Of a stretch of 38,957 nucleotides of DNA, positions 1 to 7,582 are shown piece after piece. The position numbers and the translations under genes are program-made. Positions within the stretch are counted from its first letter, which is position 1, and the number at the start of each line of letters is the position of its first letter. The notes beneath the pieces were generated by a model. It searched no databases. It was not told the origin of the DNA and saw nothing but the letters and a program-made list of their open reading frames with translations. The stretch comes from UBA1146 sp963854815 (GTDB lineage Bacteria; Planctomycetota; UBA8108; UBA1146), in assembly GCA_963854815.1 (NCBI GenBank), contig CAWLAN010000003.1:1-38957 (forward strand), written 5' to 3'.

Positions 1-135
1 CTGCGGCCCAGAGGCTACCGACATTCGACCCGCAGAGCGAGGTCCGACAGCAGTGGACACCCGCATCGGGTCGTGCCATCTTCTGGTGCGGCGGAGAAAT
101 GAATGCCGGGGCCACGTTCCGGGGGGGAATGACGG
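1..135. other. Unassigned left edge
   Basis: No coding region can be supported here. All three forward frames hit a stop near or inside mrpE, or run on as a shadow of it. A G-rich stretch at about 120-127 could serve as the ribosome binding site of mrpE. The 3' end of an upstream gene may be present (one frame stops at 100-102), but its composition does not look convincingly coding. Confidence 0.4.
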
Positions 136-642
136 TTGCGCTCGATCTTGCTGTTCCTGACGTTGCTCAGCTTCTGGCTGCTCCTTTCGGGGCAGTTCCA
201 TTCACCCTTCCTGATCACTACAGGGGTGCTCGTCAGCATCTTGACGGTCTTCATCTGCAGGCGACTCGATTTGATCGGCAGCCAGTACCAACCGATCGAA
301 TCGCTGCTGGGATTCCTGCTGTACCTGCCGTGGCTACTGGTCCAGATCGTCAAGGCAAGTCTCGATGTCGCCTGGAAGTCCTGGTCTCCGCGACCAGCGA
401 TCGCTCCCCGACTGGTCGAAGTACCGTCGCAACTCAAACACCCGCTGGCGAAAACCTTGCTGGCGAACTCCATCACACTGACTCCCGGTACGGTGACCAT
501 CGACGTCAGAGAAGACACGTTGCTGGTCCACGCCCTCAGTGAACGCGCACAAAGAGGAGTCCTCGATGGAACGATGGAGCAGCGCATTGCGAAGATGGTG
601 CCGGAGGATCCTCGAGCAGTGAGTCAGGAGGACACTCGTTGA
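136..642 (+). CDS. mrpE: Mrp/Mnh cation antiporter subunit E
   Basis: This is a 168-aa membrane protein of the MnhE/MrpE family, a subunit of the multisubunit Na+(K+)/H+ antiporter in the inner membrane. The N-terminus has the family pattern: two hydrophobic helices around the W-L-L-L-S-G motif (about residues 13-18), a third near residues 53-70 (LLYLPWLLVQIVKASLDV), then a cytoplasmic domain with the typical L-A-N-S-I-T-L-T-P-G-T motif (about 114-124). A TTG at 136 is the chosen start because a TGA lies in frame just upstream (130-132) and a G-rich Shine-Dalgarno-like stretch precedes it. It is first in a same-strand run of antiporter genes and its TGA overlaps the TTG of mrpF. The identification is firm; the start is less certain. 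Confidence 0.9.
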   Translation: MRSILLFLTLLSFWLLLSGQFHSPFLITTGVLVSILTVFICRRLDLIGSQYQPIESLLGFLLYLPWLLVQIVKASLDVAWKSWSPRPAIAPRLVEVPSQLKHPLAKTLLANSITLTPGTVTIDVREDTLLVHALSERAQRGVLDGTMEQRIAKMVPEDPRAVSQEDTR

Positions 643-905
643 ATATCGATGGCCATCTGATCGCAGCACTGCTGGTCCTGACCGGTGCCATCCTTTCGAT
701 GATTCGCGCCGCCAGCGGACCGACCAGTTACGACCGGGTACTGGCGGTCAACGTCTTCGGCACCAAGGCGGTGATGCTACTGGCCATCATCGGCTTCATC
801 GGGGATCGCAGCGGATTTCTCGATATCGCCATCCTCTACGGGCTGGTCAATTTCATCGCCACCGTCGCACTGCTTCGCTTCGTCGAGACCAAGAGGCTCA
901 CCTGA
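639..905 (+). CDS. mrpF: Mrp/Mnh cation antiporter subunit F
   Basis: This 88-aa protein has three predicted membrane helices and matches the MrpF/MnhF family in length and in motifs such as R-A-A-S-G-P-T-S-Y-D-R-V-L-A (about residues 23-36), the conserved loop after the first helix. It is a small structural subunit of the Mrp antiporter. The start is a TTG at 639 that overlaps the stop of mrpE in a TTGA junction, which implies translational coupling; AGGAGG-type bases lie at about 627-632. The stop overlaps the ATG of mrpG. Confidence 0.92.
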   Translation: MNIDGHLIAALLVLTGAILSMIRAASGPTSYDRVLAVNVFGTKAVMLLAIIGFIGDRSGFLDIAILYGLVNFIATVALLRFVETKRLT

Positions 906-1282
906 TGGGGGAAACGATCGCTGATATCCTGCTGATCCTGGGCGGTTTCATGGCACTGAGCGGCGCGCTCGGAGTGCTCCGTCTTCCCGACTTCTACTCG
1001 CGACTGCATCCGGCCGGAACCGCGGACACGCTGGCGCAGTTGCTGGTCATCTCAGGTCTCGTGCTGCATCTGTGGATCGACCCGAACGGCTCCTACCTGG
1101 CGATGGGAAAACTGCTCGCCATCTCGATGCTGCTGTTTGTGACCACTCCCGCAGCAACTCACGCCATCTCACGAGCTGCTTATATCAGTGGACTGAGACC
1201 ATGGACCGGAGACTCCGCCACTGACGATGACAACCAACTGGCGGATTCTGAATCTCCACTTCCCGACGAGGGAGGTGGTTGA
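905..1282 (+). CDS. mrpG: Mrp/Mnh cation antiporter subunit G
   Basis: This 125-aa protein of the MrpG/MnhG (PhaG) family has three hydrophobic helices. The segment G-A-L-G-V-L-R-L-P-D-F-Y-S-R-L-H (about residues 20-35), followed by P-A-G-T-A-D-T-L, is diagnostic of the family. The C-terminal 25 residues are acidic and hydrophilic and extend beyond the conserved domain. The ATG at 905 overlaps the mrpF stop. It acts with E and F as the small-subunit part of the antiporter. Confidence 0.92.
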   Translation: MGETIADILLILGGFMALSGALGVLRLPDFYSRLHPAGTADTLAQLLVISGLVLHLWIDPNGSYLAMGKLLAISMLLFVTTPAATHAISRAAYISGLRPWTGDSATDDDNQLADSESPLPDEGGG

Positions 1283-1881
1283 TGGACCCGGTACTGCTTC
1301 TCGATGTGATCCTGCTGCTGCTGGCGGTCACGACAGCGATCGCCGCCATGGCCATCCGGGATCTGCTCGGCTCGGTGATGCTGATGGGGATCTATGGCCT
1401 CTTGATGGCAGTGATCTGGGCCGATCTATTCGCCATGGATGTCTCCTTCACCGAGGCCAGTGTCGGCGCCGGGGCAGCCACCATCTTGCTGCTGAGCGCA
1501 CTGACCAGAACCGGAACCCGCGAACGTACCGGCGGCGACCATCACCTGCCGGCTCTGGTGGTGGTCCTCATCACTGGCTCGGTGTTGATCCACGGCACCT
1601 CCCAGATGCCCGCCTTCGGCGATCCGCAAGCCCCCGCCCACATCCATGTGGCTCCACATTACCTCAGCCAGGACATCGGTAAGGTGTCCCAGAAATCGCC
1701 CGACGGTGCCACACGGCGAGACTTTGGCGACCACGTTCCCAACACGGTGACCGCCGTGCTCACCGCCTACCGCGGCTACGACACGATGTTCGAGACGGTC
1801 GTCATCTTCAGCGCCGGCGTTTGCGTGGTTCTGCTCTTGCGACCACGATCCCCGCTTCGACGGGAGCAAGCCGATGAGTGA
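1282..1881 (+). CDS. Mrp antiporter subunit, DUF4040 (MbhD-like) plus MbhE-like fusion
   Basis: This 199-aa membrane protein joins two parts that in classical Mrp operons form the C-terminus of MrpA. Residues about 1-75 are a DUF4040/MbhD-like domain with the conserved D-V-S-F-T-E-A-S-V-G-A-G motif, whose Glu lies in the proposed proton path. Residues about 145-190 resemble MbhE, with the A-Y-R-G-Y-D-T-M-F-E-T-V-V motif. Between them is a hydrophilic loop rich in His and Asp. The ATG at 1282 is preceded by GGAGGT at 1271-1276; a TTG three bases earlier (1279) is an alternative. The split means that the NuoL-like half of MrpA must be supplied by one of the downstream D-type proteins. Confidence 0.85.
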   Translation: MDPVLLLDVILLLLAVTTAIAAMAIRDLLGSVMLMGIYGLLMAVIWADLFAMDVSFTEASVGAGAATILLLSALTRTGTRERTGGDHHLPALVVVLITGSVLIHGTSQMPAFGDPQAPAHIHVAPHYLSQDIGKVSQKSPDGATRRDFGDHVPNTVTAVLTAYRGYDTMFETVVIFSAGVCVVLLLRPRSPLRREQADE

Positions 1882-2293
1882 GAGCATCGTCTTGCGCACC
1901 GTCGGCGGCATGCTGTTTCCGTACATTCTCGTCTACGGACTCTACGTGCAGATGCATGGCGAGATCGGACCCGGCGGTGGCTTCCAGGCCGGAATCCTGA
2001 TCGCGGCCGCTTTCATCCTCCACTCGCTGCTCTTCTCTCCACAAGGCACCGATCGCCTGCTGCCCAGGAGACTGGTCGATATTGCCATGTGTAGTGGAGT
2101 GCTGCTCTACATCGGCACCGGAGTGCTGTGTATGCTGATGGGAGGCTATTTCCTCGACTATTCGGTACTGATCCCGTCCGATCCGGCCTATGCGGAAGCG
2201 CTCGGCATGACCCTGGTCGAGATCGGAGTCGGACTCACCGTGGCCTCGGTGATCCTGACCATGGTCCGCAAGATCCGCGGGGAGGCCACTTGA
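1874..2293 (+). CDS. mrpB: Mrp/Mnh cation antiporter subunit B
   Basis: This 139-aa protein has four predicted helices and matches the MnhB/MrpB domain. The N-terminal block Y-V-Q-M-H-G-E-I-G-P-G-G-G-F-Q-A-G (about residues 24-40) is the hallmark of the family (H-G-x-x-x-P-G-G-G-F-x-G/A-G). It is an integral subunit of the antiporter. The ATG overlaps the end of the upstream DUF4040/MbhE gene by 8 nt, and its TGA overlaps the TTG of mrpC. Confidence 0.93.
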   Translation: MSESIVLRTVGGMLFPYILVYGLYVQMHGEIGPGGGFQAGILIAAAFILHSLLFSPQGTDRLLPRRLVDIAMCSGVLLYIGTGVLCMLMGGYFLDYSVLIPSDPAYAEALGMTLVEIGVGLTVASVILTMVRKIRGEAT

Positions 2294-2661
2294 ACCCGCT
2301 CGATCTCTTCAACCACTGGGCCTTCGTGATCATCATGATGGTCGGACTGTACGCGATCATCAGCCGCAACAACCTGGTCAAGAAGGTGCTCGGACTGGGA
2401 TTGTTCCAGACCGGCATCTTCTTGATGTACATCACACTCGGCTTCAAGCACGGCGCCGGCGCACCGATCCTCCAGCAAGGAGTCGAGGCAACCTATGCCA
2501 ACCCGCTCCCGCACGTCTTGATCCTCACCGCCATCGTCGTCTCGCTCAGTACCATGGCGGTGGCACTCGCTATCGTCATCGGGATCCGCGAGGAATACGG
2601 CACCGTCGAGGCCGATGAGGTGGCACGCCTCGACAGCGAGGCGCAGGAGGCGGGATCTTGA
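2290..2661 (+). CDS. mrpC: Mrp/Mnh cation antiporter subunit C (NuoK-like)
   Basis: This 123-aa, three-helix protein is homologous to NuoK of complex I. The motifs G-L-Y-A-I-I-S-R-N-N-L-V-K-K-V-L-G-L (about residues 18-35) and P-L-P-H-V-L-I-L-T-A-I-V-V (about 70-85) are typical of MrpC/MnhC. The start is the TTG at 2290, which overlaps the mrpB stop (TTGA) and follows a GGGGAGG stretch; starts further upstream in this frame would lie inside mrpB. It partners with the D-type subunits in ion translocation. Confidence 0.93.
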   Translation: MNPLDLFNHWAFVIIMMVGLYAIISRNNLVKKVLGLGLFQTGIFLMYITLGFKHGAGAPILQQGVEATYANPLPHVLILTAIVVSLSTMAVALAIVIGIREEYGTVEADEVARLDSEAQEAGS

Positions 2662-4172
2662 ATTTCCTCGGAGCCTGGTCACACCACCTACCCGTGTTGC
2701 TAGTCCTCATTCCGCTGATCGGCGGCGTCCTCTCGCCGATTGTCGCCAGAGGATCTCGGGGATGGGCCTGGGCGTTTTTGACGATGGTCGCGACCGCGAC
2801 GGTAGCGCTCGAATTGTTGCTGCGAATCCGCTCGTCGGGACCGATCTCGTACCCACTGGGAGGCTGGAATCTACCCTTTGGCATCGAACTATACGTCGAT
2901 CTCCTCAGTGCCATCATCGCCCTCGTGGTCGCGGGAGTGGGACTGGTCGTCACCTTCTATGCGCGCACAAGTGTTCGTTTCGAGATCCCCGATGATCGGT
3001 TCGGCTTCTTCTGGTCGCTGTGGCTGCTGGCCATCACTGGACTGATCGGCATCGTGATCACCGGTGATGCTTTCAACCTCTACGTGATGCTAGAAATCTC
3101 GTCGCTGACCATCTACGGATTGATCGCCATGGGTCGTATGCGTGACCGACGAGCCCTCACCGCGGCATTCAATTACCTGATACTTGGATCGATCGGGGCC
3201 GCCTTCATCCTCATCGCGATCGGTCTGCTCTATTCCGAGACCGGCACTCTCAACATGGCAGATCTCCATCGACGTCTCAGTGCCATCGAGGCCAATGCGA
3301 CGATCCGCAGTGCGCGGGCATTCCTGCTGGCGGGACTGGGGCTGAAGATGGCGCTGTTCCCGCTCCACCTGTGGATGCCCGCGGCCTACTCGCGCGCCCC
3401 CTCTGCCGTCGCCGGCCTGCTCGCCGCCACCGCAACCAAGGTCGGGATCTACATGGCGATGCGCTTCTTCTACACCGTCCTGGCCACCGATGAGGGCATC
3501 CTCACGGCGCCTAACGTGCTGATCCTGTCGGGCTGTGCCGGCGCAGCGATCGTGTTCGGATCGGCGACTGCTGCCCGCCAGCGCAGCCTGTCGCTGCTGC
3601 TGGCCTTCTCCAGTGTCGCCCAGATCGGCTACATCGTGCTCGGTATGGCGATCGGGCACAGCGACCCAACCGGCTACGCGATGACCGGCTCCATCTTGCA
3701 CATCATCAGCCACGCCCTGATGAAAGGTGGGCTGTTCCTGTGCGCAGGGATCTTCATCTGGCGACTGGGAACCAACGACTTCGACCAGCTCGCCGGCATC
3801 GGCCGACGGATGCCCTGGACCAGCGCCGCGGTGGTCGCCGGAGGACTGGGCTTGATCGGTGTGCCCGGCACCGCTGGATTCATCAGCAAACTATATCTTC
3901 TGCGCGGCTTGTTCGAGTCGGGGCACCCGCTACTGGCGGTACTGGTACTCACCGGTTCGGTACTGGCAGCGATCTACACCTGGAGATTCGTCGAGATCGC
4001 TTACCTGAAACCGCCGGTCGAGAACGGGCTGGACCACTCCGAGGCTCCGCTGGGAATGCTGATCCCGACCTGGATCCTCATCGGTGCCAGCCTTGTCATC
4101 GGTTTCTACCCGGGACCGATCATCGAGATCGCCAGCGAGGCTGCCAGTACTCTGCTGGGAGGATCCGGATGA
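2658..4172 (+). CDS. mrpD: Mrp/Mnh antiporter subunit D (NuoN/M-like), first copy
   Basis: This 504-aa polytopic membrane protein belongs to the proton-conducting antiporter-like (Proton_antipo_M, NuoN/M/L-type) family. Diagnostic elements are the helix with V-M-L-E-I-S-S-L (about residue 142, conserved Glu), the G-L-G-L-K-M-A-L-F-P-L-H-L-W-M-P block (about 226-241, conserved Lys and His) and H-A-L-M-K-G-G-L-F (about 352-360). The start TTG at 2658 overlaps the mrpC stop and has CAGGAGG upstream. It is the first of three consecutive D/NuoL-type subunits. Confidence 0.92.
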   Translation: MNFLGAWSHHLPVLLVLIPLIGGVLSPIVARGSRGWAWAFLTMVATATVALELLLRIRSSGPISYPLGGWNLPFGIELYVDLLSAIIALVVAGVGLVVTFYARTSVRFEIPDDRFGFFWSLWLLAITGLIGIVITGDAFNLYVMLEISSLTIYGLIAMGRMRDRRALTAAFNYLILGSIGAAFILIAIGLLYSETGTLNMADLHRRLSAIEANATIRSARAFLLAGLGLKMALFPLHLWMPAAYSRAPSAVAGLLAATATKVGIYMAMRFFYTVLATDEGILTAPNVLILSGCAGAAIVFGSATAARQRSLSLLLAFSSVAQIGYIVLGMAIGHSDPTGYAMTGSILHIISHALMKGGLFLCAGIFIWRLGTNDFDQLAGIGRRMPWTSAAVVAGGLGLIGVPGTAGFISKLYLLRGLFESGHPLLAVLVLTGSVLAAIYTWRFVEIAYLKPPVENGLDHSEAPLGMLIPTWILIGASLVIGFYPGPIIEIASEAASTLLGGSG

Positions 4173-5626
4173 TGCCCCAGCCGCTGTTGGCGCTGTTGAT
4201 TCCACTGGTGGGCGCCTTGCTACCATGGCTGCTTCACAGGTCGCCGACCGTGAGAAACGCCGTCACGTTGCTGATTCCGGTGTTGCTGCTGGTGACGGTG
4301 GTAAAGATGGTGCCGGCGGTACTGGCCGGGGAAACGGTGGCAGCGACTCTGGTCTCGATCGGGCCGGGGCTCTCCTTCGCGCTCGAGGTGGACGCGCTCG
4401 GCATGCTCTTTGCCCTGGTGACATCGAGCCTGTGGATCCTCAACAGCATCTATTCGTTCGGATACATGTACCCGCTCCACGGCAGCACTTTCGAGGGACA
4501 GGAACGCTTCTGGAGCTGCTTCTCAGTGGCGATCCTGGCCGCCATCGGCATAGCCTTCAGCGCCAACCTGTTGACCCTGTTCTTCTTCTACGAGCTGATG
4601 ACCTTCAGTACCTGGCCACTGGTCAGCCATTACAGAACTGCCGAGGCGAGACGCTCGGGGCGCATCTACCTGGGGATCCTGGTCGGATCCTCCACCCTTT
4701 TCCTGCTGACGGCCATCATCTGGACCTGGATCATCACCGGGACACTCGATTTCACCCCCGGCGGGATTCTCGCCAGTTCCGATGCGACCCCGGGTCAGAT
4801 CTCGATGCTGATCATGCTGTTCTTCTTCGGTGCCGGTAAGAGTGCCATCTTCCCGCTGCACCAGTGGCTGCCCAATGCGATGGTGGCGCCGATCCCGGTC
4901 AGCGCATTGCTACACGCCGTCGCCGTGGTGAAGGCGGGAGTCTTCACGGTGCTGAAGATCGCCACAAGCGTGATCGGTACCGGACTGCTCGCCGGCAGTT
5001 GGGGAGCAGAGGTGGTCGCCTGGACCGCTGTTTTTACCATCCTGCTGGCATCGTTGATTGCACTGACCCGACAACAACTGAAGGCACGTCTGGCCTACTC
5101 CACCATCAGCCAACTCAACTACATCGTACTGGGCGCGGTGGTCGCCTTTCCCGCCGCCATCGAAGGGGCTTCGCTGCACATCGCCATGCACGCCTTCGGC
5201 AAGATCACCCTGTTCTTCGCCGCTGGCGCCATTTTCGTGGCCAGCCACAAGACCAGAGTCGACCAGTTGTCGGGGATCGGTCGCCGGATGCCATGGACGA
5301 TGACCGCCTTCCTGATCGGTACGCTGAGCACGATAGGATTGCCACCTCTGTGTGGCATGTGGAGCAAGTGGCTGCTGGCCGAGGGGCTGGTAGCCGCACA
5401 CCAGTGGGCGTTCCTGGGTGCCTTGCTGCTGTCGAGCCTGCTCTCCATCGCCTACCTGATGCCGATCTGTGTACGCGCCTTCTTTTGCGATGAACAAAGC
5501 GATACCACCGAGCATGGTGAGGCACCCTGGAGTTGTCGAATACCGTTGCTGCTGAGTGCTGCAGCTTGCCTGGTTCTGTTCATTTGGCCGGGAATCTTCG
5601 CCCAGCTGGCGAGGATGGTCCGATGA
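4169..5626 (+). CDS. Mrp antiporter NuoL/M-type subunit, second copy
   Basis: This 485-aa membrane subunit is from the same proton-conducting family. It shows F-F-F-Y-E-L-M-T (conserved Glu), G-A-G-K-S-A-I-F-P-L-H-Q-W-L-P (conserved Lys and His) and H-A-F-G-K-I-T-L-F-F (conserved Lys). The gene begins ATGATG at 4169/4172, overlapping the mrpD stop. Longer in-frame forms reach back into mrpD and have no coding support there. Because no full-length MrpA exists in this operon, this copy or the third may stand in for the NuoL-like part of MrpA. Confidence 0.88.
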   Translation: MMPQPLLALLIPLVGALLPWLLHRSPTVRNAVTLLIPVLLLVTVVKMVPAVLAGETVAATLVSIGPGLSFALEVDALGMLFALVTSSLWILNSIYSFGYMYPLHGSTFEGQERFWSCFSVAILAAIGIAFSANLLTLFFFYELMTFSTWPLVSHYRTAEARRSGRIYLGILVGSSTLFLLTAIIWTWIITGTLDFTPGGILASSDATPGQISMLIMLFFFGAGKSAIFPLHQWLPNAMVAPIPVSALLHAVAVVKAGVFTVLKIATSVIGTGLLAGSWGAEVVAWTAVFTILLASLIALTRQQLKARLAYSTISQLNYIVLGAVVAFPAAIEGASLHIAMHAFGKITLFFAAGAIFVASHKTRVDQLSGIGRRMPWTMTAFLIGTLSTIGLPPLCGMWSKWLLAEGLVAAHQWAFLGALLLSSLLSIAYLMPICVRAFFCDEQSDTTEHGEAPWSCRIPLLLSAAACLVLFIWPGIFAQLARMVR

Positions 5627-5853
5627 ACGATTTCAAGCTCAGGCGCCTCAAAACGGGCACCCTGCTGTTCGCCATCGGATGTGTCGTGGCTTTGCTGCTC
5701 GATGCAGCGATCGATCGCCATCTCGATACAGAGATGGAAGGGATCTTCGGTTTCTACTGCCTCTTTGGTTTCTTCGCCATCGTGGTGCTGGTGATCCTCT
5801 CCAGGGTCCTTCGCAGGATCGTTGCCCGAGAGGAACACTTCTATGGCGATTGA
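5623..5853 (+). CDS. Small two-helix membrane protein in antiporter operon
   Basis: This 76-aa protein has two hydrophobic helices (about residues 14-28 and 42-62), a basic N-terminus (K-L-R-R-L-K) and a charged, basic stretch after helix 2 (S-R-V-L-R-R-I-V-A-R-E-E). I do not recognise a family. Its ATG overlaps the stop of the upstream NuoL/M-type gene, and its 3' end runs 11 nt into the next D-type gene, so it is translated as part of the operon. An accessory or assembly subunit of the antiporter is an inference from position only. Confidence 0.75.
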   Translation: MNDFKLRRLKTGTLLFAIGCVVALLLDAAIDRHLDTEMEGIFGFYCLFGFFAIVVLVILSRVLRRIVAREEHFYGD

Positions 5854-7534
5854 AGGGTTCCATCCGTCATTCGTGTTCCTGATCGGTGCCGTTGTCGCCA
5901 CGTTCACCCGGGGCACACTGAGGTCAGTGGTGATGGTGGCGACACCGATCATCTCCTTTGCCTGCCTGCGCGGTCTACCGCTCGGTGACAGTTTCGTCGT
6001 CGAGATCGCACAGTGGACCCTCACCTTCAGTCATCGAGACGAACTCTCGTGGATCTTTGGTCTGCTGTTCCATCTGGCGGCATTGCTGGCGGTGATCTAC
6101 TCGCTGCACACCCGCAATCGGATGGAGCAAGTGTCTGCTCTGGTCTACGCGGCGAGCGCCATCGGTGCAGTGCTCGCCGGCGATTTTCTGACCCTCTTCA
6201 TCTGGTGGGAGATGCTGGCACTTTCCTCGACCTTTGTCGTCTTCGCGGGTCACCAGCGCCGTTCGATGGCGACCGGATTGCGTTACTTCGCCTTCCAGAT
6301 CGTCTCCGGTCTGTGCCTGTTGACCGGGATCTTGCTCTATTCCAACTCGGGCATGAGTCTGGAACTGGGGCGGCTCGATCTTGCGACACCGGGAACGATG
6401 TGGATCCTGCTCGCCTTCGGAATCAAGGCGGGATTCCCGCTCGTTCACAGCTGGATCGTCGACACCTATCCGGCAGCCAGTGCGACAGGGACCGTGTTCC
6501 TGTGTGCTTTCACGACCAAGACCGCGGTCTATGCGCTGGCTCGTTGCTTCCCGGGCACCGAGGAACTGATCACCATCGGGGTCGTCATGACCTGCTTCCC
6601 CATCTTCTACGCCATCATCGAGAACGATCTGCGCAAGGTCCTGTCCTACAGCATGATCAACCAGATCGGCTTCATGGTGGTCGGGATCGGAATCGGGACC
6701 GAACTGGCCATCAATGGAGCGGTCGCACACGCCTTCAACGAAGTGCTGTTCAAGGGACTGCTGTTCATGTCGATGGGGGCCGTTCTCCATGTCACCGGCA
6801 AGAGCCGCGGAACCGACCTCGGAGGCCTGTGGAAAAAGATGCCGTGGACGACGGGACTGTGCATCGTCGGAGCCGCCTCCATCTCCGCGGTACCGCTGTT
6901 CAGTAGTTTCGTCAGCAAGTCGATGGTGATGGCCGCAGCGATGGAGCAAGGGCACACCTGGCTGTGGCTGCTCCTGTTGTTTGCCTCGGCTGGTGTCCTG
7001 GAACACGCAGGAATCAAGATCCCCTACTTCGCCTTCTTCGCCCGTGATCGTGGTCTCGAGGCTAGCGAACCGCCTCGCAACATGTTGCTGGCGATGTCGC
7101 TGGCAGCACTGCTGTGTATCCTCATCGGATGTCGCCCCGATCTGCTCTACTCGATGCTGCCCTACGAAGTTTCCTTCGAACCGTTCACCACCACGCACGT
7201 CTTGACACAGATCCAGTTGTTACTGTTCGCATCGATGGCGGTGGTCGTACTGATGAAAACAGGGATTTATCCACCAGAGTTGGTGAAGGAAAACCTGGAC
7301 GTCGACGTGATCCCACGTCTCGGTGGCAGGGCACTGCTGAGGTGGCTGCGGGGAACTTTTGCACGAGTGACGACCCGACTGTCGGTCATGGTGCTCGACC
7401 GCATCCCGGCTGCCATCGCAGGTCCGAGAGGACCCGGACAGTTGCAGATGTCACTGCAGTGGCGACTGGTGCTGCCCGGATTGTTGCTGGTGGTGGCGCT
7501 GCTGGCGTTCTTGATCGCGAATCTGTACGGCTGA
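5843..7534 (+). CDS. Mrp antiporter NuoL/M-type subunit, third copy
   Basis: This 563-aa membrane protein belongs to the Proton_antipo_M family. It shows F-I-W-W-E-M-L-A (conserved Glu), F-G-I-K-A-G-F-P-L-V-H-S-W (conserved Lys and His) and H-A-F-N-E-V-L-F-K-G-L-L-F-M (conserved Lys). The C-terminal roughly 120 residues extend past the core with an amphipathic segment and a final helix, as in longer NuoL-like subunits. The ATG at 5843 was chosen because a GAGAGGA ribosome-binding sequence lies about 9 nt upstream; a TTG at 5822 in the same frame is less likely. It ends the operon; 48 nt separate it from convergent hemH. Confidence 0.88.
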   Translation: MAIEGFHPSFVFLIGAVVATFTRGTLRSVVMVATPIISFACLRGLPLGDSFVVEIAQWTLTFSHRDELSWIFGLLFHLAALLAVIYSLHTRNRMEQVSALVYAASAIGAVLAGDFLTLFIWWEMLALSSTFVVFAGHQRRSMATGLRYFAFQIVSGLCLLTGILLYSNSGMSLELGRLDLATPGTMWILLAFGIKAGFPLVHSWIVDTYPAASATGTVFLCAFTTKTAVYALARCFPGTEELITIGVVMTCFPIFYAIIENDLRKVLSYSMINQIGFMVVGIGIGTELAINGAVAHAFNEVLFKGLLFMSMGAVLHVTGKSRGTDLGGLWKKMPWTTGLCIVGAASISAVPLFSSFVSKSMVMAAAMEQGHTWLWLLLLFASAGVLEHAGIKIPYFAFFARDRGLEASEPPRNMLLAMSLAALLCILIGCRPDLLYSMLPYEVSFEPFTTTHVLTQIQLLLFASMAVVVLMKTGIYPPELVKENLDVDVIPRLGGRALLRWLRGTFARVTTRLSVMVLDRIPAAIAGPRGPGQLQMSLQWRLVLPGLLLVVALLAFLIANLYG

Positions 7535-7582
7535 GTCGAAAACTCACCGCAGATCGCTGTGCTGGCGATCGATCAGCAACAT

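Noticed and set aside
99..542. Open forward frame overlapping mrpE
   Set aside because: It overlaps mrpE completely, its translation has no family features and mrpE is clearly the real gene.
7552..7570. GATCGC/GCGATC hairpin between the antiporter operon and hemH as terminator
   Set aside because: The stem is only 6 bp and no T-run follows on either strand.
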